A stretch of DNA of 14,968 nucleotides from Brachionus plicatilis (Eukaryota; Rotifera; Eurotatoria; Ploima; Brachionidae), in contig QEOQ01000511.1 of NCBI GenBank assembly GCA_010279815.1, forward strand, positions 230,688-245,655, in the 5' to 3' direction. The position numbers and the translations under genes are program-made. Every line of letters starts with the position of its first letter. The stretch's first letter is position 1. This document shows, piece by piece, positions 1 through 8,343 of the stretch. Below the pieces are notes generated by a model. That model saw only the letters and a program-made list of their open reading frames with translations, had not been told where the DNA came from and did not search any database.

Positions 1-445
1 TGTTATTATTTGTTATTTGAAATAAAAGTTAATAAAAAAACTTAGTTATTTTCTCTAATTAAAACTTAGCTTAGTATATCCTAGAACCCTTAGAATCAAC
101 ATAAATTAAAATCAACCAGGAAAGTTAGTATCTCGCGGACACAACAATATTGAATAGAGACTTATTATGATAAATATTGTCTAAAACTAATTTATTTTAA
201 TTAAATTGAGACTCATAGACAAATATAAAAAGAAAAGTAAAAATTTGAAATAGTCACTAAAAATATTAAAATGATGAAAAATGTTTGTTTATGCAGTATG
301 GTATATTTAATGAGTGAGACAAATTATTCAATTGAATTTTTAAAAAAATTTTCGATACTTTATTTTTCCTTTTTTTTGTCAAATTTTAATAAATTTTATT
401 TTTCAGTAAAATAAGGAAAATAAAAGAATTGAAAAAAAAACTTAC
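1..445. other. AT-rich stretch, probably CP1 intron
   Basis: A good splice donor sits at 445 on the minus strand, and no exon with the expected M14 motifs (NPCSE, HSY, ELR) follows down to base 1. The stretch is therefore read as the start of an intron much longer than the others of this gene, or as sequence beyond a truncated gene. No other feature is seen. Confidence 0.5.
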
Positions 446-1579
446 CAGCCACCTGAATGGAAAGTTTCTGTTCAAATCAGTGCCAAGGCAACTACTAAAT
501 TGTTGATCTACACAACTACAAATATTGTCGACACAAGTACAGATTTGATTCGGAGATCGATTTTTTCGCCACAATCTTGACTTAAAAAAACTTGAATTAA
601 AAAAAATTTTTTTTGAATTAAAAATTACTGTTGTTTGAGAATATTCATAGCCATCTGGGTTAAGCAATGGAGTTATATGAATTTCGTATTTGTTCATTAT
701 GGCAACTGTCTCTGGTTCACCAGATCTGTATTCTCTAATAAACTTTAAAATATTTAAAACAAAATAAAAAAATAAAATTCTTATTTATTTTACTCTATCA
801 ATTAAATAGACACATGATGCCGGTGAAACCCATTCTCTCTTTAAAAAAAAATTATTTATTTTATATATTTTTTATTTAATTTAAAAACTTACTGCATGAA
901 TTCCACAATCAATCCAAATGCTTCTAGTAGTAGTGGGGGTCTTTAAGACAATGGCCTTTAGGTTGCGATTCTCGTAGGTCTTTCCGTAAACGTAAGAGCT
1001 GGCAATATCTGAATTAGCAGCCACAGTGCTGTCAATAAAACTTAAAATCTTTAAAAAAAAGTCTGATAAAAAATTAAATTAAAAAAAAAAGAAAAAATAC
1101 TTCAGTGTATCTGGCATATTTGAGAATAATGTTTCGGTCATTTTTTGCCCGCACCATCGATCTCGCTTGTTCATTTATTTTACTTTAAAAAGTCAAAATT
1201 AAATAAAAAAAAATTAAATTATTTTTAAAATACTTTTGAATGTTGCGCTCTACCACTTGGTATTTTATTTTTAGATTGTCAAAAAGTTGGCTGTATTTGG
1301 CAAAAGCTTGTGGTGATAGTAGAACAATGGCAATTTTTACATCTTTCTTTGCCAAATTCCACAAATCGAACTTTAAATTTTATTTATTTTAAATAAAAAT
1401 TTGAAAAATTAATTTTATGTTACTTCAGAGTCAGCCTCCTCTAAATCATGTACCAATTTAACTTGGTCATCTGTTTCTAGACGAATTTCGACTAATTTAA
1501 AGTTGTCATAATTGGTCGGTTCGCTTAGAGCGATGACCAGAAAGCCAGCTAGCAAAATTCCGGTGATTATTTTAAGCAT
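446..1579 (-). CDS. Secreted M14A zinc carboxypeptidase CP1 (5' part; 3' exons beyond the window)
   Basis: Seven exons join as complement(446-580, 629-742, 794-838, 893-1048, 1101-1182, 1234-1370, 1424-1579), giving 275 codons in frame; each intron is GT-AG and 48-54 bases long. The start ATG is followed by a typical signal peptide (residues 1-19, hydrophobic ILLAGFLVIAL). Residues 20 to about 110 match the M14A activation propeptide (QVVERNIQ near residue 92). The catalytic domain then shows GIHA|REWVSP with zinc ligands H176 and E179, LNPDGYEYS, LWRKN with R235 (R127 of bovine CPA) and DLNRN with N267/R268 (N144/R145). The zinc motif is split by an intron between HA and RE. The third zinc ligand, the Tyr248 and Glu270 equivalents and about 150 residues are missing; the last visible donor (GTAAGT at 445) shows that the gene continues toward lower coordinates. 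A 14-residue Cys-rich insertion sits before the NR motif. A family member is certain; A- or B-type specificity cannot be told from this part. Confidence 0.9.
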
Positions 1580-1608
1580 TTTAGAATAAAGATTTTAAAA
1601 TTGATCAA

Positions 1609-1614
1609 TTTATA
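1609..1614 (-). promoter_or_regulatory. Possible TATA box of CP1
   Basis: The minus strand reads TATAAA here, 30 bases ahead of the CP1 start codon. A TATA box usually lies about 25-30 bases before the transcription start, so transcription would begin almost at the ATG. In DNA this AT-rich the match can arise by chance. Confidence 0.3.
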
Positions 1615-3089
1615 GACTTTTGGTGAAAAAGAGACATTTGTTTTTAGTCTAAGGTGATAAAAATCAGTTGTTTAAGTATTGTTTAGTAATTGTTTTAGAT
1701 CAAGAAAAATAATAAAATTAAATCTTAAAAAATAAGTTGTTTTCTCAAATTTTTTTTTTAATTTTTAGAAATTATTTTAAGAGATTTGAACTTTTATTGG
1801 GTTGTTTTGAAATATCTTGCTTTCTGATATGTTTTGACCCTTGGAAAAAATGGTGCAAAGAAATTTAATTATTAAAATAAATAGAAATTAATTTTTGAAT
1901 TAGTTTTTAGAAATTTATTTTTTGACTAAATTTTCATTCTTTTAAAATGCTTCAACTTTATAAGACACCAAATTTCAGCATTACAATAAATTTTTTGTAT
2001 ATCAATATTTCCCTGGGGACTCAGATTTATCAAACAAATAAAAATAATTAAAATAATAATTTTAATGAATTTTTAAATCAAAAGATAAATCTTTAAATAA
2101 TTAAATTTTAACTTTACTCTTCTCACTTTATTCATTATTAAGTCTTAACTCAAGAATTTTTTAAAATGATCAATTTTTAGCATTTTCGCATCAAAAACTA
2201 AAATGAATAAATCAAAGTTGTTTAAATTAAGTCCAAGTCATTAAAATAAAAGTTCAGACTTGGAATTTTTTTTTAAATGCTTTGACAGTAATTGAGAATT
2301 AGGCGGAAATTTTCGTGATCTTCTGTTGAATTTAATTTTCCTAGAATAATTACTCAAAATAAATGGAAAAAACAGGAAAATTTATTTGATTATTTTGTAA
2401 AACTGGAAAAAAAATTGGGTTTTGTATTTCGGAACTTCAAGTCATCAAGATTAACAAAATTTATTATTTTAAAATACTTTAAGAATTTTCTAGTCATGAT
2501 ATTCATCTAGAAAAAAAAATTGAACAGCTTTTGGACTTTTGAAAAAAAAAAGTTCTGACTTGGACTTGAGACTTGAATAAATGAATAAAAATTTATTAAA
2601 ATTTAAAGTAATGATTAATTTTTTAAAATTAATAATTTTGAATGCTCTTCATTTTTATTTCATTTAATTGACATTAAGTAAATGTAAATTTAAAATTTTT
2701 CAAATTAAATAAATTTTTAATGAAAAATTAAATTAAAATTTTTTTTTTAAAAAACCAAATATTATTATTATCACCTTAAGCTGTCGTTGGTTTTTTGTGG
2801 TGATTATAAAAAAATAAATAAAATTTTTAAAGTCATTGTGAATTTTGGAACAATAACAAAAAAAAATTTAAATTGGAATAAATTTTTTACTATGAGTCTA
2901 AAAATTATTCTGCAAAATAAATCGGTTGATACAATTTTTTTTCCTCCAAAATTTAGTCTTTGAAATAACTGTGTTTGATTAATTTTGATGATTTTCTAAA
3001 ACAACTAGTGATTTGCAGACTTGCACAGTTTTTGCAGCGAATTTTTCATTAAAAAAAATTAATTTCTACAATTATAAATAGAATTGGTC
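1615..3089. other. Intergenic AT-rich region with old repeat fragments
   Basis: No convincing reading frame or splice pattern is seen on either strand. Homopolymer A and T runs dominate. The only recognisable content is a copy of the AGTCCAAGTC-type dispersed repeat at about 2216-2575, listed separately. Confidence 0.5.
2216..2575. repeat. Dispersed AGTCCAAGTC-type repeat, copy 1
   Basis: The left edge reads AGTTGTTTAAATTAAGTCCA and the right edge holds GACTTGGACTTGAGACTTGA, so the two ends are partly inverted copies of each other. The same words recur at 9772-9897 and, in reverse, at 14037-14130. This fits an old terminal-inverted-repeat or fold-back element. The exact edges are uncertain. 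Confidence 0.5.
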
Positions 3090-3098
3090 ATTTTTTTC

Positions 3099-3218
3099 GG
3101 GAGGTATTTAATCGATCTCTAAAATTACTTAATCGATCACTAATATTTTTCTATCTCTTATTTTACTAAATACCCTTAACTTATATTTATTAATCTGTCT
3201 CCTAAATTAAATAAAATA
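3099..3218 (+). repeat. Left terminal inverted repeat of the MULE
   Basis: The first 43 bases align to the right end with one 2-base gap and a few substitutions; the rest is recognisable with gaps. The outermost bases are GGG, right after the 9-base target duplication. Confidence 0.8.
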
Positions 3219-3320
3219 GCAACTAATTTTACTTAAAGTATCTCTTATTTTTATTTATTAAATTGATTTAAAAAAAAAGAATTATAAAAAATTTTAAAAA
3301 ATTTCAAATAAAATAATATC

Positions 3321-3806
3321 TTATAAGTTTTTTCTTGGTCTACCTCTACCTCTCTTTAGTGGAGCTTCTACTTTCTTACTTATATCACTGCTGGTTGATT
3401 CTTGCACTACTTTTTCAGCTTCCTTATCAATTGTTTTTTTGTTCTTTTTTGTTGGAATAACTGTTTCTTGTGGAGTTTCTTCCTCTACTTCTGTTATCAT
3501 TCGCTTTAGAACTTTGATTGAGCTGACAACTCTCTCTTCTTTATCTGCTTCTGATTGATACTCAAGCGCCTTTTTAGACTTACACGGTCTACCTCTTCTA
3601 GGTTTTTGTCCAATAACTACTTGCTTAGCTTCGATTGGTATTTTGACAAATTTCATATTTGCAGCAAAGCCAACAAGATAATTACAAATATGATCTTTAA
3701 TAGAGGAAGGATAGGAACAACTAGCTGTTTCCATCCAGTTGGGAGATACTATCCGAGCTGATTCTTGTTTCCCAAGTTTTAAACAAAATGCCATAGAATT
3801 CGTCAT
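3321..3806 (-). pseudogene. C-terminal remnant of MULE transposase: degenerate SWIM zinc finger plus two AT-hooks
   Basis: This 161-codon reading frame runs from an ATG to TAA. Residues 24-55 hold CSYPSSIKDHICNYLVGFA, which lines up with the SWIM zinc finger (C-x-C ... C-x-H) that ends many MULE transposases, but the second Cys is Tyr and the final His is Tyr, so zinc binding should be lost. Residues 69-75 (RRGRPCK) and 153-159 (GRGRPRK) are AT-hook motifs, which bind the minor groove of AT-rich DNA; the first sits in IGQKPRRGRPCKSKKAL, the segment that I recall following the SWIM finger in rotifer MULEs. A Lys/Glu-rich linker separates them. The next upstream piece of transposase (TYRSAVEQLNFKSYDEF, 3721-3879) is in another frame, so a frameshift separates the two. 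The frame lies inside the TIRs. Best read as a dead transposase tail; use as a host AT-hook protein cannot be excluded. Confidence 0.7.
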
Positions 3807-3879
3807 AAGATTTGAAATTTAATTGTTCAACTGCCGATCGGTAAGTCTTGATATTTTGATCATCTTTAAATATCCACAA
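3721..3879 (-). pseudogene. Out-of-frame upstream segment of the MULE transposase
   Basis: A second minus-strand frame overlaps the start of the SWIM/AT-hook frame. It reads IKTYRSAVEQLNFKSYDEF, then FKTW, then a stop. A Lys/Trp-rich 'fDEF...W' segment just ahead of the SWIM finger is typical of these transposases as I recall them. Still further upstream, near 3945-3990, an acidic scrap (TEDEYDYDEHSS) is followed by stops. Confidence 0.45.
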
Positions 3880-4014
3880 AAAAAAACTCTCACAGGAGAC
3901 AATTAAATTAAATCAAGAGATAATTTCAACTGTTCATTAATTAAGTTAAGAGCTATGTTCATCATAATCATACTCATCTTCAGTAAATTTAGTGACAAAA
4001 AAACTCAGGATACA

Positions 4015-4147
4015 TAAATATTTATTATTAGAGACAGTTAATTAATCAAATTAATCGAATAAATAATATTATAGATAGAAAAAATAAAATAATATATTTT
4101 ATTAAGTGATCGTTTAAGTAATGTAAGAGATCGATTAATAATACCCC
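4015..4147 (-). repeat. Right terminal inverted repeat of the MULE
   Basis: This is the mirror of the left end: cgatcgtttaag-like and gagatcgatta words at 4104-4137, then CCCC at the border. The inner limit is uncertain because the similarity fades. Confidence 0.75.
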
Positions 4148-4156
4148 ATTATTTTC

Positions 4157-5487
4157 TAAATAAAAAATTGTCAATAGTAAAAATAAAATCAATTTTCAAA
4201 CTAGTTTAAATTTTATGTTATGTCAAAACACTGGGAAAATAAGAAAAAAAATTAAAGTTTAATAATATATTTATTTTTAATAAATAATAAAATCTAATAA
4301 TTTCTTAAAATCGTTTTGCAATTAAAGGAAATGAATTAAATATAATTAACTGGAATTTATATTTCGGCTGAAATAAAGCTTTAAGTTAAGTGAGTGAATT
4401 AACAAATTAAATTTTTTTAGCATCTAACATTTTAGCATTTTAGCATTATTTAAAATTAAATTATTTCGTTAAATTAATTGAAAAAAAAACAAACGCAAGC
4501 CTGTTTGCTGTAGCTTATCATTATTATTAAATCAAATTTTAGCAATCATTTAAAATTTTTGAAATTAATAAACAACTAAAATTTATATTTTTAAAATAAA
4601 TTTTAAATTAATAAAGCCGTCAGAAAGAATTTAATTTTTTTTACTAAAAAGTTTCAATTTATATCTACCAACTTGTTAAATGATCGACAAATTATAAATA
4701 TTTTTTTACAGGTTACCTCCAAATGAATAATTAGAATTTGTGAAAAAATGCACTAAATAATTATTTTATATTAATTTTTTAAAATTCTAAAAAATTCAAA
4801 TTTTTTTTATTATTAGCTCATCCGATGGAAATAAAAATAATTAAAAAATAAATTTTCATAACATACATAAGAAAACAGGCAATTTTAGAAATTTTAAATT
4901 TTAATTATTAAATGGTGACAATTAAATATTTTTGAAATTTTTTAAAATTCTAAAAATTTCAATTTTTTTTTATTATTAGCTCATCCGATGGAAATAAAAA
5001 TAATTAAAAAATAAATTTTCATAACATGCATAAGAAAAAAGGGGAGATAATCTTTTTAAACAATTATTTACTATTTTCTCTAGTCGAATAAATATTTTGG
5101 AAAACTATATTTTATAAATTAGTTTAAAATCCCTTTTGTTATAAATTTAAATAGAGTTAATTTGAAAGAGATGATTTTGGCTAATCAATTGATTTTTTCT
5201 TCAAAAAAATTTTCTTATGTTGGTTTGTAAAATTGAGATTTAGATTGGCATCTAAAAATTAAATTGAAATACATTTTTTTATAATGAGGTTATTATAGTT
5301 AATCAATTTTATTAAAAAAATTAAAATCAAAAAAAAAAATTTTTTATATTTGTTCATGGTCTTTGGAAACTTTTTGAGCGAAATTTAAGTATTTTATTAA
5401 TCAGTTTGGTTTAGGTATTTTGAAATAACTTTATATTATTAAATAAATTAAAGGAAAATTTTTGATACATAAAAAAAAATAAAATTT
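4157..5487. other. Intergenic AT-rich region with a tandem duplication
   Basis: No supported gene is seen on either strand. The stretch downstream of the fascin-like gene (5300-5487) should hold its 3' UTR, but no perfect AATAAA is placed close to the stop. The tandem duplication at 4775-5038 is the only clear structure. Confidence 0.5.
4775..5038. repeat. Tandem duplication, period 163 bases
   Basis: About 100 bases at 4775-4875 recur at 4938-5038 with only a few changes. Both contain TTATTAGCTCATCCGATGGA followed by AAATAAAAATAATTAAAAAA and TTTTCATAACAT. The roughly 60 bases between the copies do not repeat clearly. No coding function is seen. Confidence 0.85.
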
Positions 5488-6729
5488 TTAAGAAATTGAA
5501 CAAGATGATGAATTAGGAGTTGAAGGAGTAGTAGAAGTTCTTACAATGCAATGTCTTGTTTTATCTGGTTTTTTATCTGTTCTAATTATCTTTTCAACTT
5601 CATTTAATTTTATTTCTTCTTGACAATTTCTCGCTTCAATGTAAAACTTATGATCATCATTGATTTCATCTCCTCTGGCAACAAGATAACCACTTTGACC
5701 ATCAGCTGATATAACATACTGTTTAGTTATCATCGTTCTAAAAGAAAAGCTTCCATCTTCATTATTTATAAAATAAAATTTCTCCCAGTCAGCAAGTAAA
5801 GCGGATTTGGTGTAAAAAGCATGTTGGTATTTAGCTGCCAACGTATCATGGTAGGGACTTACAATGCTAAATCTTTTGCCGAATTTTGATTGTATGGTTA
5901 CTGTATTATCTTTATTTTTTACTAAAGCAAATAATTCGCTGTCACCAACCTGAGTTTTATTGGATTTCAAAATAGCTATTCTATGGGAATAATCTGCTGT
6001 CACAAATTTTCCATTTAGTTTTGACTTTAGCGAAATCCATGCGGAACCCTTACGGTCTAACACATCATTTACATGTTCAACTATTTTTTTTTCATCCTTA
6101 GCCATGTCAACCTTTCCAATTCCTCTCTTAGCCATGTCAACATTTCCAATTCCAATCTTAGCCATGTTACATTTTTTATTCAGCTTCAAACTTCCCATTA
6201 ATTCCTGGATTTTTATATCTGGTACTTTTGGACAAAAATCACACTCTTTTATCTTATCAAAAATTTTTTGCTTTTGTTCTTCAACTTCATTTTGATATTG
6301 TTTTTTAATTTTTAGTTTGAGAGACAAGTTGATCTCCTTGGGAAATTCATTGGCAAATGATTCTTTGCTCATGACCTGTGCGTCCATACTTTGGATTTGC
6401 ATTCTAAGCTCACATTTTTCCATTTGCAGCTGGTCTATTAAATCCAGAGAGTAATCTTTGATCCGCTTCATCAAGATCTCGCACTGAAGGTCAATTTGGT
6501 TAGCAACTTTGTCAAATTGGTCATCTAATTTGATCATTAATTCATCTTTTAAATTTTTATCTAGATCTAATTCTATTTTATTTCGAAGCATTGATTCCTT
6601 GCCAAAACATTGCTCACCGTGAATTGTCTGGTTCTTACAAGCAGAAGAGTGAATTTTACCAAATTTATCTGTCAGCTTTTGGTGCGATGTTGTCTGGTCA
6701 CAGTCAAGTTTTATTTCAAGCAGGTCCAT
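5488..6729 (-). CDS. Coiled-coil protein with a fascin-like beta-trefoil domain
   Basis: This intron-free frame encodes 413 residues from ATG at 6729 to TAA. The frame is open nine codons further up, but the codon there is TTG, so the ATG (MDLLEIKLDCD) is the natural start; a TAG just before it could be a splice or trans-splice acceptor. Residues about 46-166 are rich in Lys, Glu, Leu and Ile with heptad-like spacing, predicting a long coiled coil. Residues 189-211 are two and a third copies of a ten-residue repeat (MAKIGIGNVD, MAKRGIGKVD, MAK). Residues about 231-365 show spaced motifs typical of fascin/actin-cross-linking trefoils: LKSKLNGKFVTAD, VTIQSKFGKRFSIVS, WEKFYFINNEDGSFSFR, KQYVISADGQSGYLVA. 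The C-terminal 20 residues are Ser/Thr-rich. No signal peptide or membrane segment is seen, so it is probably cytoplasmic. Actin or sugar binding is suggested by the fold only. The layout recalls TRIM-like proteins, but no RING or B-box is present. Confidence 0.8.
   Translation of the reverse strand: MDLLEIKLDCDQTTSHQKLTDKFGKIHSSACKNQTIHGEQCFGKESMLRNKIELDLDKNLKDELMIKLDDQFDKVANQIDLQCEILMKRIKDYSLDLIDQLQMEKCELRMQIQSMDAQVMSKESFANEFPKEINLSLKLKIKKQYQNEVEEQKQKIFDKIKECDFCPKVPDIKIQELMGSLKLNKKCNMAKIGIGNVDMAKRGIGKVDMAKDEKKIVEHVNDVLDRKGSAWISLKSKLNGKFVTADYSHRIAILKSNKTQVGDSELFALVKNKDNTVTIQSKFGKRFSIVSPYHDTLAAKYQHAFYTKSALLADWEKFYFINNEDGSFSFRTMITKQYVISADGQSGYLVARGDEINDDHKFYIEARNCQEEIKLNEVEKIIRTDKKPDKTRHCIVRTSTTPSTPNSSSCSIS
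6097..6165 (-). repeat. 30-bp tandem repeat coding MAK-x-GIG-x-VD
   Basis: Two full copies and the first nine bases of a third lie in frame within the fascin-like gene. The copies differ at few positions, so the duplication is fairly recent. It sits in the linker between the coiled coil and the beta-trefoil. Confidence 0.85.
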
Positions 6730-6988
6730 TCTATTAAATATTTTATTTTTATTCAAAATTTTATTTTTTTTTAATTGTTTTTATGCTAAATGATTAAAGA
6801 AAAAAATTAATTTTAAACAAGTTCTTTCAAATCAAGGATAACAAAATAAATCGTTGCTTTTTTTTTCCAAAATAAAAGCAAAATTTGTTAATTTTTTAAG
6901 AAGACCTCAAATTAAAGCATCATTTATTTTGAGCAATTAATTTTAATACCTTCGTTATTAATAAAAATATTATTAAAAATAATAAAAT

Positions 6989-7571
6989 CCACTCTTTTTT
7001 ATTAAACACAACATCTAATTTAATTGATGATTAACAAATATATTAAGAATCCTTTCTTCTAATAAAAATACATTTTAATCAATAATCAAACAATATAATT
7101 AATATATTAACACTTATTTTAATAAGTGAGCTTCTTTTTTATTAAAAAAGCAATAAAAAAAGAGGTCCACAATCAGAAACAGCTAATGCATACAATAAAC
7201 AACAAGGAGAAAATGCTAACGATGATGAGCTTGTTCTCCAAGTTACAAAAAAACAAAAAGCCAAAAGTCAATCATCAGAAAGTGTAGATCAACAAAATTG
7301 TCCAAAACGCAACATTCCAATGCTTAAAAGGAGATATTGGTATTGCAAAAACAAATGTTAGAAATAATTAATTATCTTCTTTTTTGAGTATTTTTTTATT
7401 AAAAAAAATTATTTCTAATTAATTTTGTGTTTTTTTATTAAAATTATATATTTCTTATTATTTTTATCTATGTTTTATTAGATTAGATATTTTTTATTAT
7501 AAAAGAATAAAAAATAAATAAAAGATAATTGGTTTAAAAAAAAAGATGTTGTTTTTATTAAAAAAGAGTGG
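6989..7571 (+). mobile_element. Small non-autonomous DNA transposon with inverted ends
   Basis: The left end reads CCACTCTTTTTTATTAAACA then CAACATCT. The reverse complement of the right end reads CCACTCTTTTTTAATAAAAA then CAACATCT, so about 28 bases match with few changes. Internal sequence is full of TTATTAAAAA words on both flanks. A coding scrap lies in the middle on the plus strand. No clear target-site duplication is found next to CCACTC, so the exact ends and the superfamily stay open. Confidence 0.7.
7146..7361 (+). pseudogene. Short coding scrap inside the inverted-repeat element, maybe a transposase tail
   Basis: The frame is open for 71 codons to TAG, with higher GC than the flanks and many Lys, Gln, Ser and Asn residues. 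It begins KKRGPQSETANAYNKQ. KRG-x-P followed by an Ala-x-Asn-Gln segment recalls a worn AT-hook tail of a MULE transposase. Near the end it has YWYCKNKC. There is no credible start codon. The only Met lies late in the frame. Neither fold nor function is recognised with certainty. Confidence 0.4.
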
Positions 7572-7912
7572 GCCATTATTAACGTCCATTTATTTTGATT
7601 AAAAGTCAATCGAAAAAATGTCAATTTAAGTCGTAGTTTTCATTTAACAACTAATAAGTCATCAACCAAGAAACGCAAACAAGGAGTTCTGCTATTTGGT
7701 ACAAATAAAGTCATGTTGTCACGACTGGTCACTTCTGACTTTATGAATTGACCATAGTTGGCTGGAAGATTCAGACAGACGGTTGACCGGACAGTTAAAT
7801 CTAAAATTTGAAAAAAAATTACTCAGAATCAAACTTAGAGGATATCTAGAGCCACATATAGAAGAGAGTATTGATAACTGCGATACGATACAATTGAATT
7901 GATGAATTGTTT

Positions 7913-8331
7913 AATGATTCAAACCAAATTAGAGTGGCCTATGAAGACTACGAATGGCTAATGCGCAAATACGACCCGGTACATGAATACTTCAACCAGT
8001 AAGAAAATAATACAAAATTCGATCAATGACTAAAAAAAAAAAAATATAAAAGGATAAGATAAGAAAAGTGAAAGCCATTAATTTAAGTTGTAAGATATAT
8101 GAATTGGGAAGAGACTCAGTAGCCGTAATAGAGCATGAGTATGCGCCCCGGTAGTGGATCACGAACAGCTGCTTTCCCGAATATAAATTCGTCATCGCCA
8201 AGCGTCCCACAAAAAAACGGTGACGGAATGTAATACCCCAATCCTCGAGATTGGACTGCACCCGTAGTAGACGTAGATAAAACTGGTTTTGTGATAAAAC
8301 CAATACTGTCTTCGATGAGGACATCGAATAT
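7913..8331 (+). pseudogene. Decayed retrotransposon integrase/pol C-terminus
   Basis: Short open pieces (RVAYEDYEWLMRKYDP; YELGRDSVAVIEHEYAPR; FPEYKFVIAKRP; FDEDIEYNKGE) are broken by TAG and TGA stops and an A-run at about 8034-8044. Their order ahead of the purine tract and LTR supports a gypsy-like pol end. Individual pieces are too short to assign to subdomains with confidence. Confidence 0.5.
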
Positions 8332-8334
8332 AAT

Positions 8335-8343
8335 AAGGGGGAG
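8335..8343 (+). promoter_or_regulatory. Polypurine tract of the retrotransposon
   Basis: AAGGGGGAG directly precedes the TG that opens the LTR. This is where plus-strand DNA synthesis is primed in LTR retrotransposons. It is the clearest sign of the LTR border. Confidence 0.7.

Larger units (their letters stand above)
3099..4147 (-). mobile_element. Deleted Mutator-like (MULE) DNA transposon with TIRs and 9-bp target duplication
   Basis: The two ends are inverted copies. On the left is GGGAGGTATTTAATCGATCT and on, and the reverse complement of the right end is GGGGTATTATTAATCGATCT and on, with both sharing CTTAA-CGATCACT about 35 bases in. Weaker similarity reaches about 3200 and 4031, with shared TTTTTCTATCT and CTGTCTC blocks, making long TIRs of roughly 100-120 bases. 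The element is flanked by ATTTTTTTC (3090-3098) and ATTATTTTC (4148-4156), a 9-base target duplication with one mismatch, as expected for Mutator-like elements. Inside lies only the tail of a transposase, on the minus strand, so most of the coding region has been deleted. It would depend on another copy for movement. Confidence 0.85.

Noticed and set aside
386..697. 103-codon open frame over the CP1 exons
   Set aside because: It reads through two real exons and the intron between them, and past a donor into A/T-rich sequence. The spliced model explains it better.
1645..2780. Inverted pair TAAGGTGATAA (1645) and TTATCACCTTA (2770)
   Set aside because: Eleven bases over 1.1 kb without further similarity is not enough to call an element.
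3555..3761. 68-codon plus-strand frame
   Set aside because: Antisense shadow of the MULE SWIM/AT-hook frame.
6104..6295. 63-codon plus-strand frame
   Set aside because: Antisense to the repeat linker of the fascin-like gene.
6730..6756. Nine extra N-terminal codons for the fascin-like protein
   Set aside because: The first codon is TTG; a eukaryotic gene would start at the ATG at 6729.
7992..8324. 110-codon minus-strand frame
   Set aside because: It is antisense to the decayed retrotransposon pol end and the run-up to the LTR, and resembles no family.
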